Source: Candidatus Heimdallarchaeota archaeon | Lineage (GTDB): Archaea > Asgardarchaeota > Heimdallarchaeia > Heimdallarchaeales > Heimdallarchaeaceae | Direction: 5' to 3' | Length of the DNA: 53,257 bases | Assembly (NCBI GenBank): GCA_021399345.1 | Contig: JAAFKI010000144.1 | Coordinates: 1 to 53,257 of the forward strand | Part shown: positions 43,067 to 51,128 of the stretch, in pieces | How positions within the stretch are numbered: position 1 is the stretch's first letter | How the letters are laid out: each line of letters starts with the position of its first letter | Notes under the pieces: generated by a model | The model's database searches: none | The model's input: the letters and a program-made list of their open reading frames with translations, nothing else | What the model was told of the DNA's origin: nothing | Position numbers and translations under genes: made by a program

Positions 43067-43903
43067 ATGAATCCTGCAATCGTTATAGATAGTTCTTCTG
43101 AACTGCCTCAGAAGCTGTATCCGAAGTACAATATTTTTCCTCTAGGTTATGTTATAAGAGATTCTAATGATGAAACTCATAAAGAACGAATACAGGTTCA
43201 AACATTACAAACAAACAAGCTACTCTCAATAATTTCAAACGATAAAAATGCACAGCTATTTGCTCCCAGCATAAAGGATTTTGTTGAGCTTTATACTTTT
43301 CTCTCAGAAGAATTTGATTCTATTATCAGCATTCATTCTTCTTTTGCAACCCCTGTTGTATTCGAGAATGCTTTGGTAGCTAAGAAACTTGTTTCTGAAA
43401 TAAGCATTGATGTTATTGATACTCATACATTAGGTTCTTCTTCTGGTTTATTTGTTGAAGAATTATCAAAATTCATTGTTGAAGCTAAGAATATTAATGA
43501 AATTAGAAAGGAAACAATAAGTTTAGACAAACACATCAATTCCTTCATAATAACAAAGAATGAACATTTAAATTTAACAGGTTTAAAGAAAATTGACTGG
43601 AGAAAGAGTTTAACTAAATCACTCAAAACATACAGTTTGTACAATTACTTCCAGACTAATTGGAACATTCTCTCTAACAGTCGAAACACAAACAAGCTTT
43701 TTTACAAAATACAAGAAAAATTAGCTATTATTATTAAAAATAAAGATTTGAAAAATGTGTTCTACACATCCAGTAAGAATTTCTCAAAAGATACTAAATT
43801 CACTTTAAGCAAAATGAGGAAAGTCCCTAGAACTGAAGCAAAACCTTCTCTAGTTGCTTATTATTTGTTAGGAGATGACTCATTTGATATCTCTTTTATT
43901 TAA
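43067..43903 (+). CDS. Divergent DegV family protein
   Basis: The N-terminus AIVIDSSSELPQKLYPKYNI then FPLGYVI has the DegV pattern. AQLFAPSIKDFVELYTFLSE and IISIHSSFATPVVFENALVA match the lipid-site loops. The late 'GRIS' region is not conserved, and the C-terminal half is Lys- and Asn-rich, so ligand binding is doubtful. Together with the DegV genes at 4674, 46694 and 47637 it makes four. It converges with tatD with a 6-nt gap. Confidence 0.72.
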   Translation: MNPAIVIDSSSELPQKLYPKYNIFPLGYVIRDSNDETHKERIQVQTLQTNKLLSIISNDKNAQLFAPSIKDFVELYTFLSEEFDSIISIHSSFATPVVFENALVAKKLVSEISIDVIDTHTLGSSSGLFVEELSKFIVEAKNINEIRKETISLDKHINSFIITKNEHLNLTGLKKIDWRKSLTKSLKTYSLYNYFQTNWNILSNSRNTNKLFYKIQEKLAIIIKNKDLKNVFYTSSKNFSKDTKFTLSKMRKVPRTEAKPSLVAYYLLGDDSFDISFI

Positions 43904-43909
43904 TCCGTA

Positions 43910-44716
43910 TCATGGTTGGATTCTATAAAATGTGCATGTGTTATTGAAAGTTATATCAGCTAATAGTTTCTCATCTAAATCAAGCATCTTAGCTGCTTTG
44001 TCACAAAATATTGGAATACTAGATGGATCATTATTTACTCCTTTCTCTAATGAATGAAATGGACTGTCGGTTTCAAACATTAAGCTATCTAATGAAGTTG
44101 CTTTGAGGATTTTTTGAAAGCTTTTTCTATAAACTGCGCTTGTTGGAACAGTTATGTACCATGATAATTTAGAGATTTCACTAGCTTGTTCTTCTGTACC
44201 TCCAAAACAGTGCATAAGAACGTCCTCTGCTCCCTTCTCTTTGAGTATTTCAATTGCTTTACCCTCTGCTCCTCTTGAATGGATTACAATTGGTTTATCA
44301 TGTTCTTGAGCAAAATCTATTAACTTCCTAAAGTATTTTTCTTGAAGTTTTCTTAAATCAGATTCTTTTATCCAATGAAAATCAAGACCAATTTCACCTA
44401 TTGCTACAATGTTATCTTCATTTTCACTGAAAAATTTTACAAACTGATCATATCTTTCTTGGGAGATTTTTGTTGTTTCAACGCCAATTGATAGATAGAT
44501 CTCTTTGAATTGTGTGGTTTCTAATCCAAACTGATATTTTTCTTCTTCTAGTGCGCTATTTACAATAACTTTCACGTTTGCTAGTTGAGATTTACCGACA
44601 ATTATCTCAATATCTTCCTTGGTAAACCAGTCAGGAATCAGATGGCAATGACCATCTGCATATGAAGTACCAGATTCTTTTTCGCTTAATATTGAGGAGT
44701 CTGTCTGCGAAAACAT
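43910..44716 (-). CDS. TatD-family metal-dependent hydrolase
   Basis: The TIM-barrel metal ligands can be read: YADGHCHL (HxH), AIGEIGLDFHW (Glu), KPIVIHSRGAEGKAIEIL (His), VLMHCFGGTEEQA (His) and LMFETDSPFHS (Asp). Members are DNases or tRNA-proofreading deacylases. The length of 268 aa is normal. It lies 10 nt below the get3 gene on the same strand, so the two are probably co-transcribed. Confidence 0.93.
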   Translation of the reverse strand: MFSQTDSSILSEKESGTSYADGHCHLIPDWFTKEDIEIIVGKSQLANVKVIVNSALEEEKYQFGLETTQFKEIYLSIGVETTKISQERYDQFVKFFSENEDNIVAIGEIGLDFHWIKESDLRKLQEKYFRKLIDFAQEHDKPIVIHSRGAEGKAIEILKEKGAEDVLMHCFGGTEEQASEISKLSWYITVPTSAVYRKSFQKILKATSLDSLMFETDSPFHSLEKGVNNDPSSIPIFCDKAAKMLDLDEKLLADITFNNTCTFYRIQP

Positions 44717-44726
44717 TTCATCCCAA

Positions 44727-45704
44727 CTATAGTAATTTTTCTTTGAATACCTGAAGCATATTTAGTCCTCTAATTTCTCTATCTAAAGCTTCAATTTCTG
44801 TGATGATTGCATCTGGAAAGGCTGATTTGATATATTCTATATTCTTTATGTGTTCCTTGTGTCTATGCATACAATAAGTGCAAACATCATTAGCTGGATT
44901 TATCTGATTTACTACTGCAAATTTATGTGAAATAAGATGTTGATCGAGTTCTTCAGCAAGTCTTTCTGTTTCAAAAATACTCATCATTGTTGGAATTAGT
45001 ACTTTAATGAATTGTGTTTGTTCTTCATCCATCAGCTTGTCTCTTGCAACCAAAACCTTCTCTTTCATAGTTTCAAGAGTTTCGACAGTTCTATCCTTCT
45101 CTTGATCCCCACCAAACATGGATTTCACCATTGTCATAGCGTTTGAAATAAAAGTTTTCATTTTAAGCATTCTTCCCAAAAATGAATCAAGGAACTCAGG
45201 AATATTTAATAATCGTAAAGTATGACCAGTTGGAGCAGTATCAAGGATTACTGTATCATAAACTTCATCCTCAGCATATTCTAGAATTTTAGCGAAAGAT
45301 AAGGCTTCATCCATACCTGGAGGTGGAATTGATTTTAAATCTTGACCCAAGCCTTGTTGTAATTCACCTAAACCAGGAATAGCAGAAAATTGTGAGAATT
45401 GATCTGAATCAACAGGTTGTCCTATTGCCTTAGATATTTCTTCACCAGCTGCAGAAGGATTGATTTCTAGAGCAAATAGGTCACCAACTACTCCTTTGAT
45501 TTTAGTTATTTCACCATTGGAGAAATCCATGTCAAACGAATCAGAAACACTATGTGCAGGGTCAGTCGAGATAATTAATACTCTTTTACCTAGTTCAGCC
45601 AAGGCTATTCCTAGAGCAGAGGCGACACTTGTCTTCCCTACTCCCCCTTTTCCTCCAACTAAAATGTATTTTAGGTCCATGTTAGTAAGTTCTTTTAAGG
45701 ACAT
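44727..45704 (-). CDS. get3: Get3/ArsA-family ATPase
   Basis: The deviant Walker A is GGKGGVGKTSVASALGIALA with the signature Lys. RVLIISTDPAHSVSDSFDMD is the switch region and DTVILDTAPTGHTLRLL the switch II region. A zinc-binding CTYC (NDVCTYCMHRHKEH), typical of Get3 dimers and absent from arsenite-pump ArsA, argues for tail-anchored-protein targeting. There is a single ATPase domain (about 325 aa). No ArsB or ArsR gene is nearby. The start is ATG 45704; the GTG at 45713 is part of its Shine-Dalgarno (GTGAT-N4-ATG). Confidence 0.9.
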   Translation of the reverse strand: MSLKELTNMDLKYILVGGKGGVGKTSVASALGIALAELGKRVLIISTDPAHSVSDSFDMDFSNGEITKIKGVVGDLFALEINPSAAGEEISKAIGQPVDSDQFSQFSAIPGLGELQQGLGQDLKSIPPPGMDEALSFAKILEYAEDEVYDTVILDTAPTGHTLRLLNIPEFLDSFLGRMLKMKTFISNAMTMVKSMFGGDQEKDRTVETLETMKEKVLVARDKLMDEEQTQFIKVLIPTMMSIFETERLAEELDQHLISHKFAVVNQINPANDVCTYCMHRHKEHIKNIEYIKSAFPDAIITEIEALDREIRGLNMLQVFKEKLL

Positions 45705-45708
45705 CAAA

Positions 45709-45713
45709 ATCAC
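45709..45713 (-). promoter_or_regulatory. Shine-Dalgarno site fixing the get3 start
   Basis: GTGAT followed by TTTG then ATG at 45704. The same layout recurs before the HAD genes at 48533 and 52472. Confidence 0.55.
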
Positions 45714-45772
45714 TAGTTTCTTGTAATATATAAAATATGAGATTTGTTGACGTTTTAAAGAAAAAGGAAAAA

Positions 45773-46564
45773 TTACCTTCTTTTCTTGGTTTTTCTTTTA
45801 ACTTGCTTCTTACTTTTTTGTGAAGCAATTTCTTTTTTACGACTTTGTTTCTCCTTCTTTTTCTTAACTTCACGAGGTCTCTTAAAAACAAGATAATCGA
45901 TTAAAACAAGAGCACCTATTCCAAATACTATTGCTAAAGAATAATACAAAATATTCAACCATAGCTTTACATCTAAAACTACAATATTCTCTGGTTTAAT
46001 GGATAAAATGATGAATCTCTGTGATTGTGCATTAAATTTCGTTTCATCAATGCCGTAATATTCAATGGTAGTTGGTTCTAAAGTAAAGTTTCCTTCCGAA
46101 AGAGGTTTGAAATAATAGTAATAATATATAGTTGCATTTGGTTCTACTATAACATACTTCTGGGTTGTTAGATTTAAACTAGAAATAGCCCAATCAGAAA
46201 AACTTGGATCAACTGTTGTAAGATTATATGCAGTTTGATTACCAATGTTCTTAATAGTAATATTAACAAAAATCCATTCATCGATATCTGGGTTGATTTC
46301 TGTATTGTTAACATCTTTAGCAAGATCAAGAATAGGCCTATCAAGGAAAGAATCATTGACTTGACTAAATGTTTGAAGAGTCTTGTCTATTGTTGTAGTC
46401 CTGTTGTTTTCCGAATTAAGAGCTATTGCACTATTAATGGATGAGTGTGAAATAGTTAAGCCTAGAAATAGCATAATTGTAAGATATACTGTTGCGGATC
46501 GAAAGATTCTTTTAATCATTGATTTCTTATTCCTTAATCTTCTAAACATGCTTGAAACAGCCAA
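45773..46564 (-). CDS. Type I membrane protein resembling TRAP-beta (SSR2)
   Basis: A 263-residue protein. A signal sequence (about 20-48) leads to an external Ig-like domain (about 75-195): EWIFVNITIKNIGNQTAYNL, then YVIVEPNATIYYYYYFKPLS and EGNFTLEPTTIEYYG. A TM helix follows (about 205-228), then a very basic cytosolic tail (KRPREVKKKKEKQSRKKE...). Eukaryotic TRAP-beta has the same plan and a similar run: '[21 protein letters not shown]', '[21 protein letters not shown]', then 'FNFTSATITY'. TRAP-beta belongs to the ER translocon-associated complex. A generic CARDB/DUF11 surface protein is the main alternative. It lies 59 nt upstream of get3 on the same strand. Confidence 0.65.
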   Translation of the reverse strand: MAVSSMFRRLRNKKSMIKRIFRSATVYLTIMLFLGLTISHSSINSAIALNSENNRTTTIDKTLQTFSQVNDSFLDRPILDLAKDVNNTEINPDIDEWIFVNITIKNIGNQTAYNLTTVDPSFSDWAISSLNLTTQKYVIVEPNATIYYYYYFKPLSEGNFTLEPTTIEYYGIDETKFNAQSQRFIILSIKPENIVVLDVKLWLNILYYSLAIVFGIGALVLIDYLVFKRPREVKKKKEKQSRKKEIASQKSKKQVKRKTKKRR

Positions 46565-46662
46565 TTTAAATATTTTGCTCTTCTGTATCTTTCTTTATTC
46601 ACATTAAAAAATAATCTCTTTTTATTCAAATCATTATTATTTATTCATAAAAGTAGTAAATG

Positions 46663-46670
46663 TTTAAAAA
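46663..46670 (+). promoter_or_regulatory. TATA-like box for the DegV gene at 46694
   Basis: TTTAAAAA is centred about 28 nt before the ATG, compatible with a leaderless mRNA. Confidence 0.4.
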
Positions 46671-46693
46671 AAAGCTATTTTAACAATACTGTT

Positions 46694-47581
46694 ATGACAG
46701 TTAAGATCATATGTGACACAAGCGCCGATTTGAACTTACAAAATGATGAAACACTATACGAGAAATATGACATTGAATGGGTTCCAATGCAAGTTATGTT
46801 TGGAACAGAAGCATACAAGGAATTAGAAAATCTCAAAACATCAGAATTTTATGAAAAACTTTCTAAAACTGATGTTCATCCTACAACTTCTCAGTCTACT
46901 CAAGCAGATTTACTCGCAGCTTATGAAAAATTTGGAGATAAAGTTGATGATATTATTTCTATACACATCTCAGGAGAAATTAGTGGTGCTGTAGCCAGTG
47001 CTCGTATGGCTAAAAAAATGTACGAAAAACAGCACCCAGATGGAGCAAAAATACACATTTTTGATTCCAAAACAGCTAGTGCTAACTTTGGATTAATTGC
47101 TTTAAAAGCAGCAATTCATGCAAAGGAAGGTTTGAGTGCTGAAGAAATTGTACCTAAACTTGAAGAGTGGAGAACTCAGGATCAATCCTTCTACTTCACA
47201 GTGAAAGACCTAAAATGGCTGTTTCAAGGGGGAAGATTGAGTAGAACAAAATATGTCCTAGGTTCTCTTTTGTCAAAAATTCCTATTTTCCAAATGATTG
47301 ATGGGAAAATTGTACCTGTTAAAAGTGTTTCAGGAAAGGATGCCGCTATACAAACTATAATTGAGATGCAGATGAATGATTTGCAAGTTGATCCTAGTGA
47401 ATTAACATTACATTTCACTCAAGCACAAATTTACTCTGAAACAAAAGAGATTGCAGCTCAATTAGTGGAAAAATATCCAGGTCTGAAAATAGGAGAAATC
47501 TTCTCTATGGGTGGTGTAATAGCTTCTCATACTGGTCCTGGAACAATTGGTATAATTCTTACAAAAAACTTCGAATATTAG
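46694..47581 (+). CDS. DegV family protein
   Basis: VKIICDTSADLNLQNDETLY and WVPMQVMFGTEAYKELENLK form the N-terminal part, and VHPTTSQSTQADLLAAYEKF and ISIHISGEISGAVASARMAK hold the lipid-site loops. LKWLFQGGRLSRTKYVLGSL is the helix-turn near the ligand, and GGVIASHTGPGTIGIIL ends the protein. The 295 aa are normal. It is directly followed, 56 nt downstream, by a paralogue on the same strand. Confidence 0.92.
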   Translation: MTVKIICDTSADLNLQNDETLYEKYDIEWVPMQVMFGTEAYKELENLKTSEFYEKLSKTDVHPTTSQSTQADLLAAYEKFGDKVDDIISIHISGEISGAVASARMAKKMYEKQHPDGAKIHIFDSKTASANFGLIALKAAIHAKEGLSAEEIVPKLEEWRTQDQSFYFTVKDLKWLFQGGRLSRTKYVLGSLLSKIPIFQMIDGKIVPVKSVSGKDAAIQTIIEMQMNDLQVDPSELTLHFTQAQIYSETKEIAAQLVEKYPGLKIGEIFSMGGVIASHTGPGTIGIILTKNFEY

Positions 47582-47636
47582 ATTTAAACAAGCAAAGTTT
47601 AAATTTAACTTTTTTTTCTTTCCTTTAGGTTATCAG

Positions 47637-48515
47637 ATGACTGTAAGAATAATGACAGATAGCGCTGCAGATATAACTCCAGATTTAATCAAGAAGTACA
47701 ATCTATCACTAGTTCCAACAGTGATAAGATTTGGTGATGAGATATACTATGAAGGAATAGATATTGATTTAGATCAATATTATGAGAAATTTTTCACCTC
47801 TAAAGTCTACCCTCAAACCGCTAATCCAACTCTTTACCACCAATATGAATTATTTGAAAAATTAGGAAATGAAGCGGATGAAGTAATAAATATAGTCATT
47901 TCTTCAGGTATTTCTGGTTCCTACAATACAGCAATTAATGCTAGAAGAAGATATGAAAAGAAGGTAAAGAACCCATCTAAAATTCTTATTTACGATTCAA
48001 AACTAGCTACTTTTGGAATAGGTATAATTTCAATTATGGCAGCTGAGCTTGCTGAAGAAGGCCTGAGTGCTGATGAAATAATCCCAAAATTAGATGAATA
48101 TAGAGATAAGCTTGAAGTTGGTTTTACTGTAGCCGATCTAAAATATTTACATAGAGGAGGAAGACTTAGTAGATCGAAGTACTGGGTAGGTAAAATTGCT
48201 GATAGGAAACCTGTAATAGTTTTTGAAGATGGTAAGATGGATGTAGCTAAAACTGTTAAGGGTCATGAAAACGCTGTCATTGAATCATTTGAGTATGTTT
48301 ATGAAAAAACAGGAAGACCCAATACTTTTAATGCTTATATTATGCATGCAAAGAATATGGATTCAGCAAAATTACTGAAAGATCACATCATTGATAGGTT
48401 TAAACCTGAGGAACACAACATATCAATAGATGATCTTGGGATGGCTGTTACTACTCATACAGGTCCTGGTTGTATCGGTATTTGTTTGGATACACATTAT
48501 AAATTTCTAAAATGA
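47637..48515 (+). CDS. DegV family protein (paralogue of the preceding gene)
   Basis: VRIMTDSAADITPDLIKKYN and SLVPTVIRFGDEIYYEGIDI form the N-terminal part, and YPQTANPTLYHQYELFEKLG and IVISSGISGSYNTAINARRR the lipid-site loops. LKYLHRGGRLSRSKYWVGKI and GMAVTTHTGPGCIGICLD close the fold. Strong similarity in order and motifs to the preceding gene suggests a tandem duplication followed by divergence. The gap holds a poly-T tract (TTTTTTTTCTTTCCTTT) that could act as terminator. Confidence 0.92.
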   Translation: MTVRIMTDSAADITPDLIKKYNLSLVPTVIRFGDEIYYEGIDIDLDQYYEKFFTSKVYPQTANPTLYHQYELFEKLGNEADEVINIVISSGISGSYNTAINARRRYEKKVKNPSKILIYDSKLATFGIGIISIMAAELAEEGLSADEIIPKLDEYRDKLEVGFTVADLKYLHRGGRLSRSKYWVGKIADRKPVIVFEDGKMDVAKTVKGHENAVIESFEYVYEKTGRPNTFNAYIMHAKNMDSAKLLKDHIIDRFKPEEHNISIDDLGMAVTTHTGPGCIGICLDTHYKFLK

Positions 48516-48523
48516 CTTGACTA

Positions 48524-48528
48524 GTGAT
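48524..48528 (+). promoter_or_regulatory. Shine-Dalgarno site fixing the HAD start at 48533
   Basis: GTGAT lies 4 nt before ATG 48533; the GTG itself is not the likely start. Confidence 0.5.
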
Positions 48529-48532
48529 AAAA

Positions 48533-49252
48533 ATGAATTTTGAGGCATTACTTTTTGATTTAGATGGAACCTTGCTATATTTTGAATCAGAAGCTTTCAT
48601 TAAGACCTATCTAGGAGCAGCTGCGAAGTTTTTCATAGATTTAGTTCCTAATCCTGAAACATTTTACACAGAATTACTCAAATCTACAGATGTGATGGAA
48701 AATGGTGACAACGGGAATACTACAACTCTTGTTGATTTTATAGAAGATTTCTGTCCAAAATTTGATATAGATTATGAAACTATACGAAAAAGATTTTTAC
48801 AGTTCTACGATACTGAATATAAAGCTATAAAACCACTAATTTCCAAGATGAAAGGTGCAAGCAACTTATTACAGAATCTTAAGAAAATCCACCCCGAAAA
48901 GAAATTGATTTTAGCAACTAATCCTGTTTTTCCTTTCATAGCTGTACGTAAAAGAATGGAATGGGGAGGTGTTCCTGAAGATGTTTTTGATCTTATTACA
49001 CACGCAGAAAATTCCAATTATTGCAAAAATAATCGCAATTATTGGTTAAACATAGCTAAAAAGACTGCAATAGATCCACAGAAATCATTAATGATAGGAA
49101 ATGATGGTTATAGGGATATGGTAGCCAAGAAATATGGTTACAAAACCTTTCTAGTTGAAACTGCTTTTGAAAATGAGGAGAATATGACAGAAGATATTAT
49201 GCCTGATTACAGGGGTACATTAGAAGATCTTCATAATCTTATTTTCAAATAA
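48533..49252 (+). CDS. HAD-superfamily hydrolase
   Basis: Motif I is ALLFDLDGTLL with nucleophile Asp. Motif II is LILATNPVF with Thr, and motif III/IV is SLMIGNDGYRDMVAKKYGYK, in which NDxxxD supplies the metal ligands. A cap domain lies between motifs I and II. The substrate is unknown. It follows the DegV pair by 17 nt to its start and may share its transcript. Confidence 0.9.
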   Translation: MNFEALLFDLDGTLLYFESEAFIKTYLGAAAKFFIDLVPNPETFYTELLKSTDVMENGDNGNTTTLVDFIEDFCPKFDIDYETIRKRFLQFYDTEYKAIKPLISKMKGASNLLQNLKKIHPEKKLILATNPVFPFIAVRKRMEWGGVPEDVFDLITHAENSNYCKNNRNYWLNIAKKTAIDPQKSLMIGNDGYRDMVAKKYGYKTFLVETAFENEENMTEDIMPDYRGTLEDLHNLIFK

Positions 49253-49275
49253 TTTTCTACTTTAAATGGTAAGAC

Positions 49276-49283
49276 ATTTAAAC
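49276..49283 (+). promoter_or_regulatory. TATA-like box for the glycosidase-like membrane protein
   Basis: ATTTAAAC is centred about 21 nt before ATG 49301 and about 30 nt before ATG 49310, so the second ATG would fit a leaderless transcript better. Confidence 0.4.
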
Positions 49284-49300
49284 GTGTCATCTTTTTTCAC

Positions 49301-51004
49301 ATGAGAAAGATGTCTATTATAACTCCTGAAGCTTCATTCATTTTTGTTTATGTCGCATTGTTATATAATGCGGGTTTATCACTAAAGCTGATTTACAATT
49401 CTCTATCAAATCCTCTTTATGAACGGAAAGCATGGAATTTATCATCTGCTGGGTTAATCTTTGTAGGAACGATTCTTTTCTTCTTCTGGTTTAACTTCTC
49501 ATTGTCAGTAGATTTTGTTTGGGGGGGTTTAGTGGGCTGTTTTCTTCTGTTTGTAAACAACCTGTTAGCTACAATTTTAGCATTTAAAAATTCAATTGAA
49601 GTTTCAAGATGGGGTAAAGCTAACTATATTTTCTTCACAGTTTTATCTTTGCAGTCATTTATGCTTTTACTAAATTTCATAGAAGCTCAAACAACTTTTG
49701 GTTTGCCTGGAATTCTAGAATGGATTATGATTATTCCTTCAATTGGATATTCAGCTTTCCAAGCTTTTCTATATGGTCCAGTAGGTTATTTCTTTCCTGC
49801 ACTTCTTTTGATTCCCCTTGCAGCCCCTATTAAATTTATGAGACCTCCTGAACCAGAACCGGAACCTAAGAAAACTCCAACTAAAAAAACCAAAAAACAA
49901 GGTAAAGATTCAAAAGAGAGTGTTTTTACAGAAGAGATTGAGATTCCAGAACAGAAGAAACCAGCAATGTGGAAAACACTACTTTCTTTTCTAGATAATG
50001 GATCAAAAGGAATATTTGCTGTTCTATTCATTTTACTAATGGTTTTTAGCCTTCTAAATATTGGTACATTCACTTCATTTAGTGATTTTAAAGGCTCAAA
50101 TTATAAACCTACATATCCTGAAAGAACTGATTTTGAATTCAGTGTATCATTAAAGACAATTACTTATCAACAAACCCTACTGACTAACTATGAAGCTATC
50201 TTTCAAGAGGAACTAGTTTTAATCAAGGAATTGAATGTTTCCACTGTAAGAATTGACGTTAAAGCAGAGATTGTTGATAATAATCTAACAGAACTTATAG
50301 ATATCACAGAGCAACTCCATGCAAATGGTTTCAAAATCATGCTATCAACGTATGGATATGGTTTTCCAACATGGAATTATCAGGCAGTCAATTTCACTGA
50401 TTATGTTGATGTCATCGAACAGCAAGCTAAAACATTGATTCTTAACTGTACTCCTGAATATCTTCTTATCTATCCAGAACCACTCGGTTTCTCTTCAGCA
50501 TTTGTTAGAGAATTACAGACTCCTGTAGTTTGGGCATCTACAATAAACGATTCATTGAACTATCTTAGATCTTTTACAAATGATACAGAGATTGGCGTAA
50601 ATCTCTCGTTTAATGATTTTGACAAATATACACATGAAACTAGTGTATTTGAAGAATTATGGGTTAATACTACTCTTGATTTCATGGGTATCGACTTTTA
50701 CATAATACATGGAAGGGATCTAAATTTAGACCTATATCTTGAAGATGTAACAAGTAACACAAAAGAATTCTGGGTGTGTGAATTTGGTGTATCAGCAGTC
50801 ATGTATGGTGAGAGAATTCAAGAAGCAGCTTTAGCTAGATTACTTGAGATATGCGTAAAAGAAAGCAGGATAAAAGGTTTCAATTATTTCTCATTAATAG
50901 ATGACTTAGCAGGTGGAAATTCACTCGGATTAGTTGGGCAAACTGGCCACCGTAGGCTTTCATTTTATAGATATCAAGAAATTATCAACAAAGTTGTTTT
51001 ATAG
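49301..51004 (+). CDS. Membrane protein with extracellular glycoside-hydrolase-like TIM barrel
   Basis: About six N-terminal TM helices (8-182) are followed by a charged linker with a PEPEPEPKK stretch, one more TM helix (about 232-252) and an external domain of about 300 residues. That domain reads like a (beta/alpha)8 glycosidase: LVLIKELNVSTVRIDVKAEI, DITEQLHANGFKIMLSTYGY, YLLIYPEPLG (possible acid Glu), LDFMGIDFYI and EFWVCEFGVSAVM (possible nucleophile Glu). Family cannot be named. It could trim cell-surface glycans. The start may be ATG 49301 or ATG 49310. Confidence 0.72.
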   Translation: MRKMSIITPEASFIFVYVALLYNAGLSLKLIYNSLSNPLYERKAWNLSSAGLIFVGTILFFFWFNFSLSVDFVWGGLVGCFLLFVNNLLATILAFKNSIEVSRWGKANYIFFTVLSLQSFMLLLNFIEAQTTFGLPGILEWIMIIPSIGYSAFQAFLYGPVGYFFPALLLIPLAAPIKFMRPPEPEPEPKKTPTKKTKKQGKDSKESVFTEEIEIPEQKKPAMWKTLLSFLDNGSKGIFAVLFILLMVFSLLNIGTFTSFSDFKGSNYKPTYPERTDFEFSVSLKTITYQQTLLTNYEAIFQEELVLIKELNVSTVRIDVKAEIVDNNLTELIDITEQLHANGFKIMLSTYGYGFPTWNYQAVNFTDYVDVIEQQAKTLILNCTPEYLLIYPEPLGFSSAFVRELQTPVVWASTINDSLNYLRSFTNDTEIGVNLSFNDFDKYTHETSVFEELWVNTTLDFMGIDFYIIHGRDLNLDLYLEDVTSNTKEFWVCEFGVSAVMYGERIQEAALARLLEICVKESRIKGFNYFSLIDDLAGGNSLGLVGQTGHRRLSFYRYQEIINKVVL

Positions 51005-51128
51005 AAATAATGAAGAACTGCCTCAGACCGCCCATCAGCGATCATATTATCACACGACCGTTGTGTCATCATTAGCTAATTCCTCAAGGAAAATAATCGA
51101 GTTTTGGTTTAAAGTTTTCGATAATCCA

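Noticed and set aside
44727..45704. Arsenite-pump ArsA
   Set aside because: Single ATPase domain with a Get3-type CTYC zinc site and no ars genes nearby.
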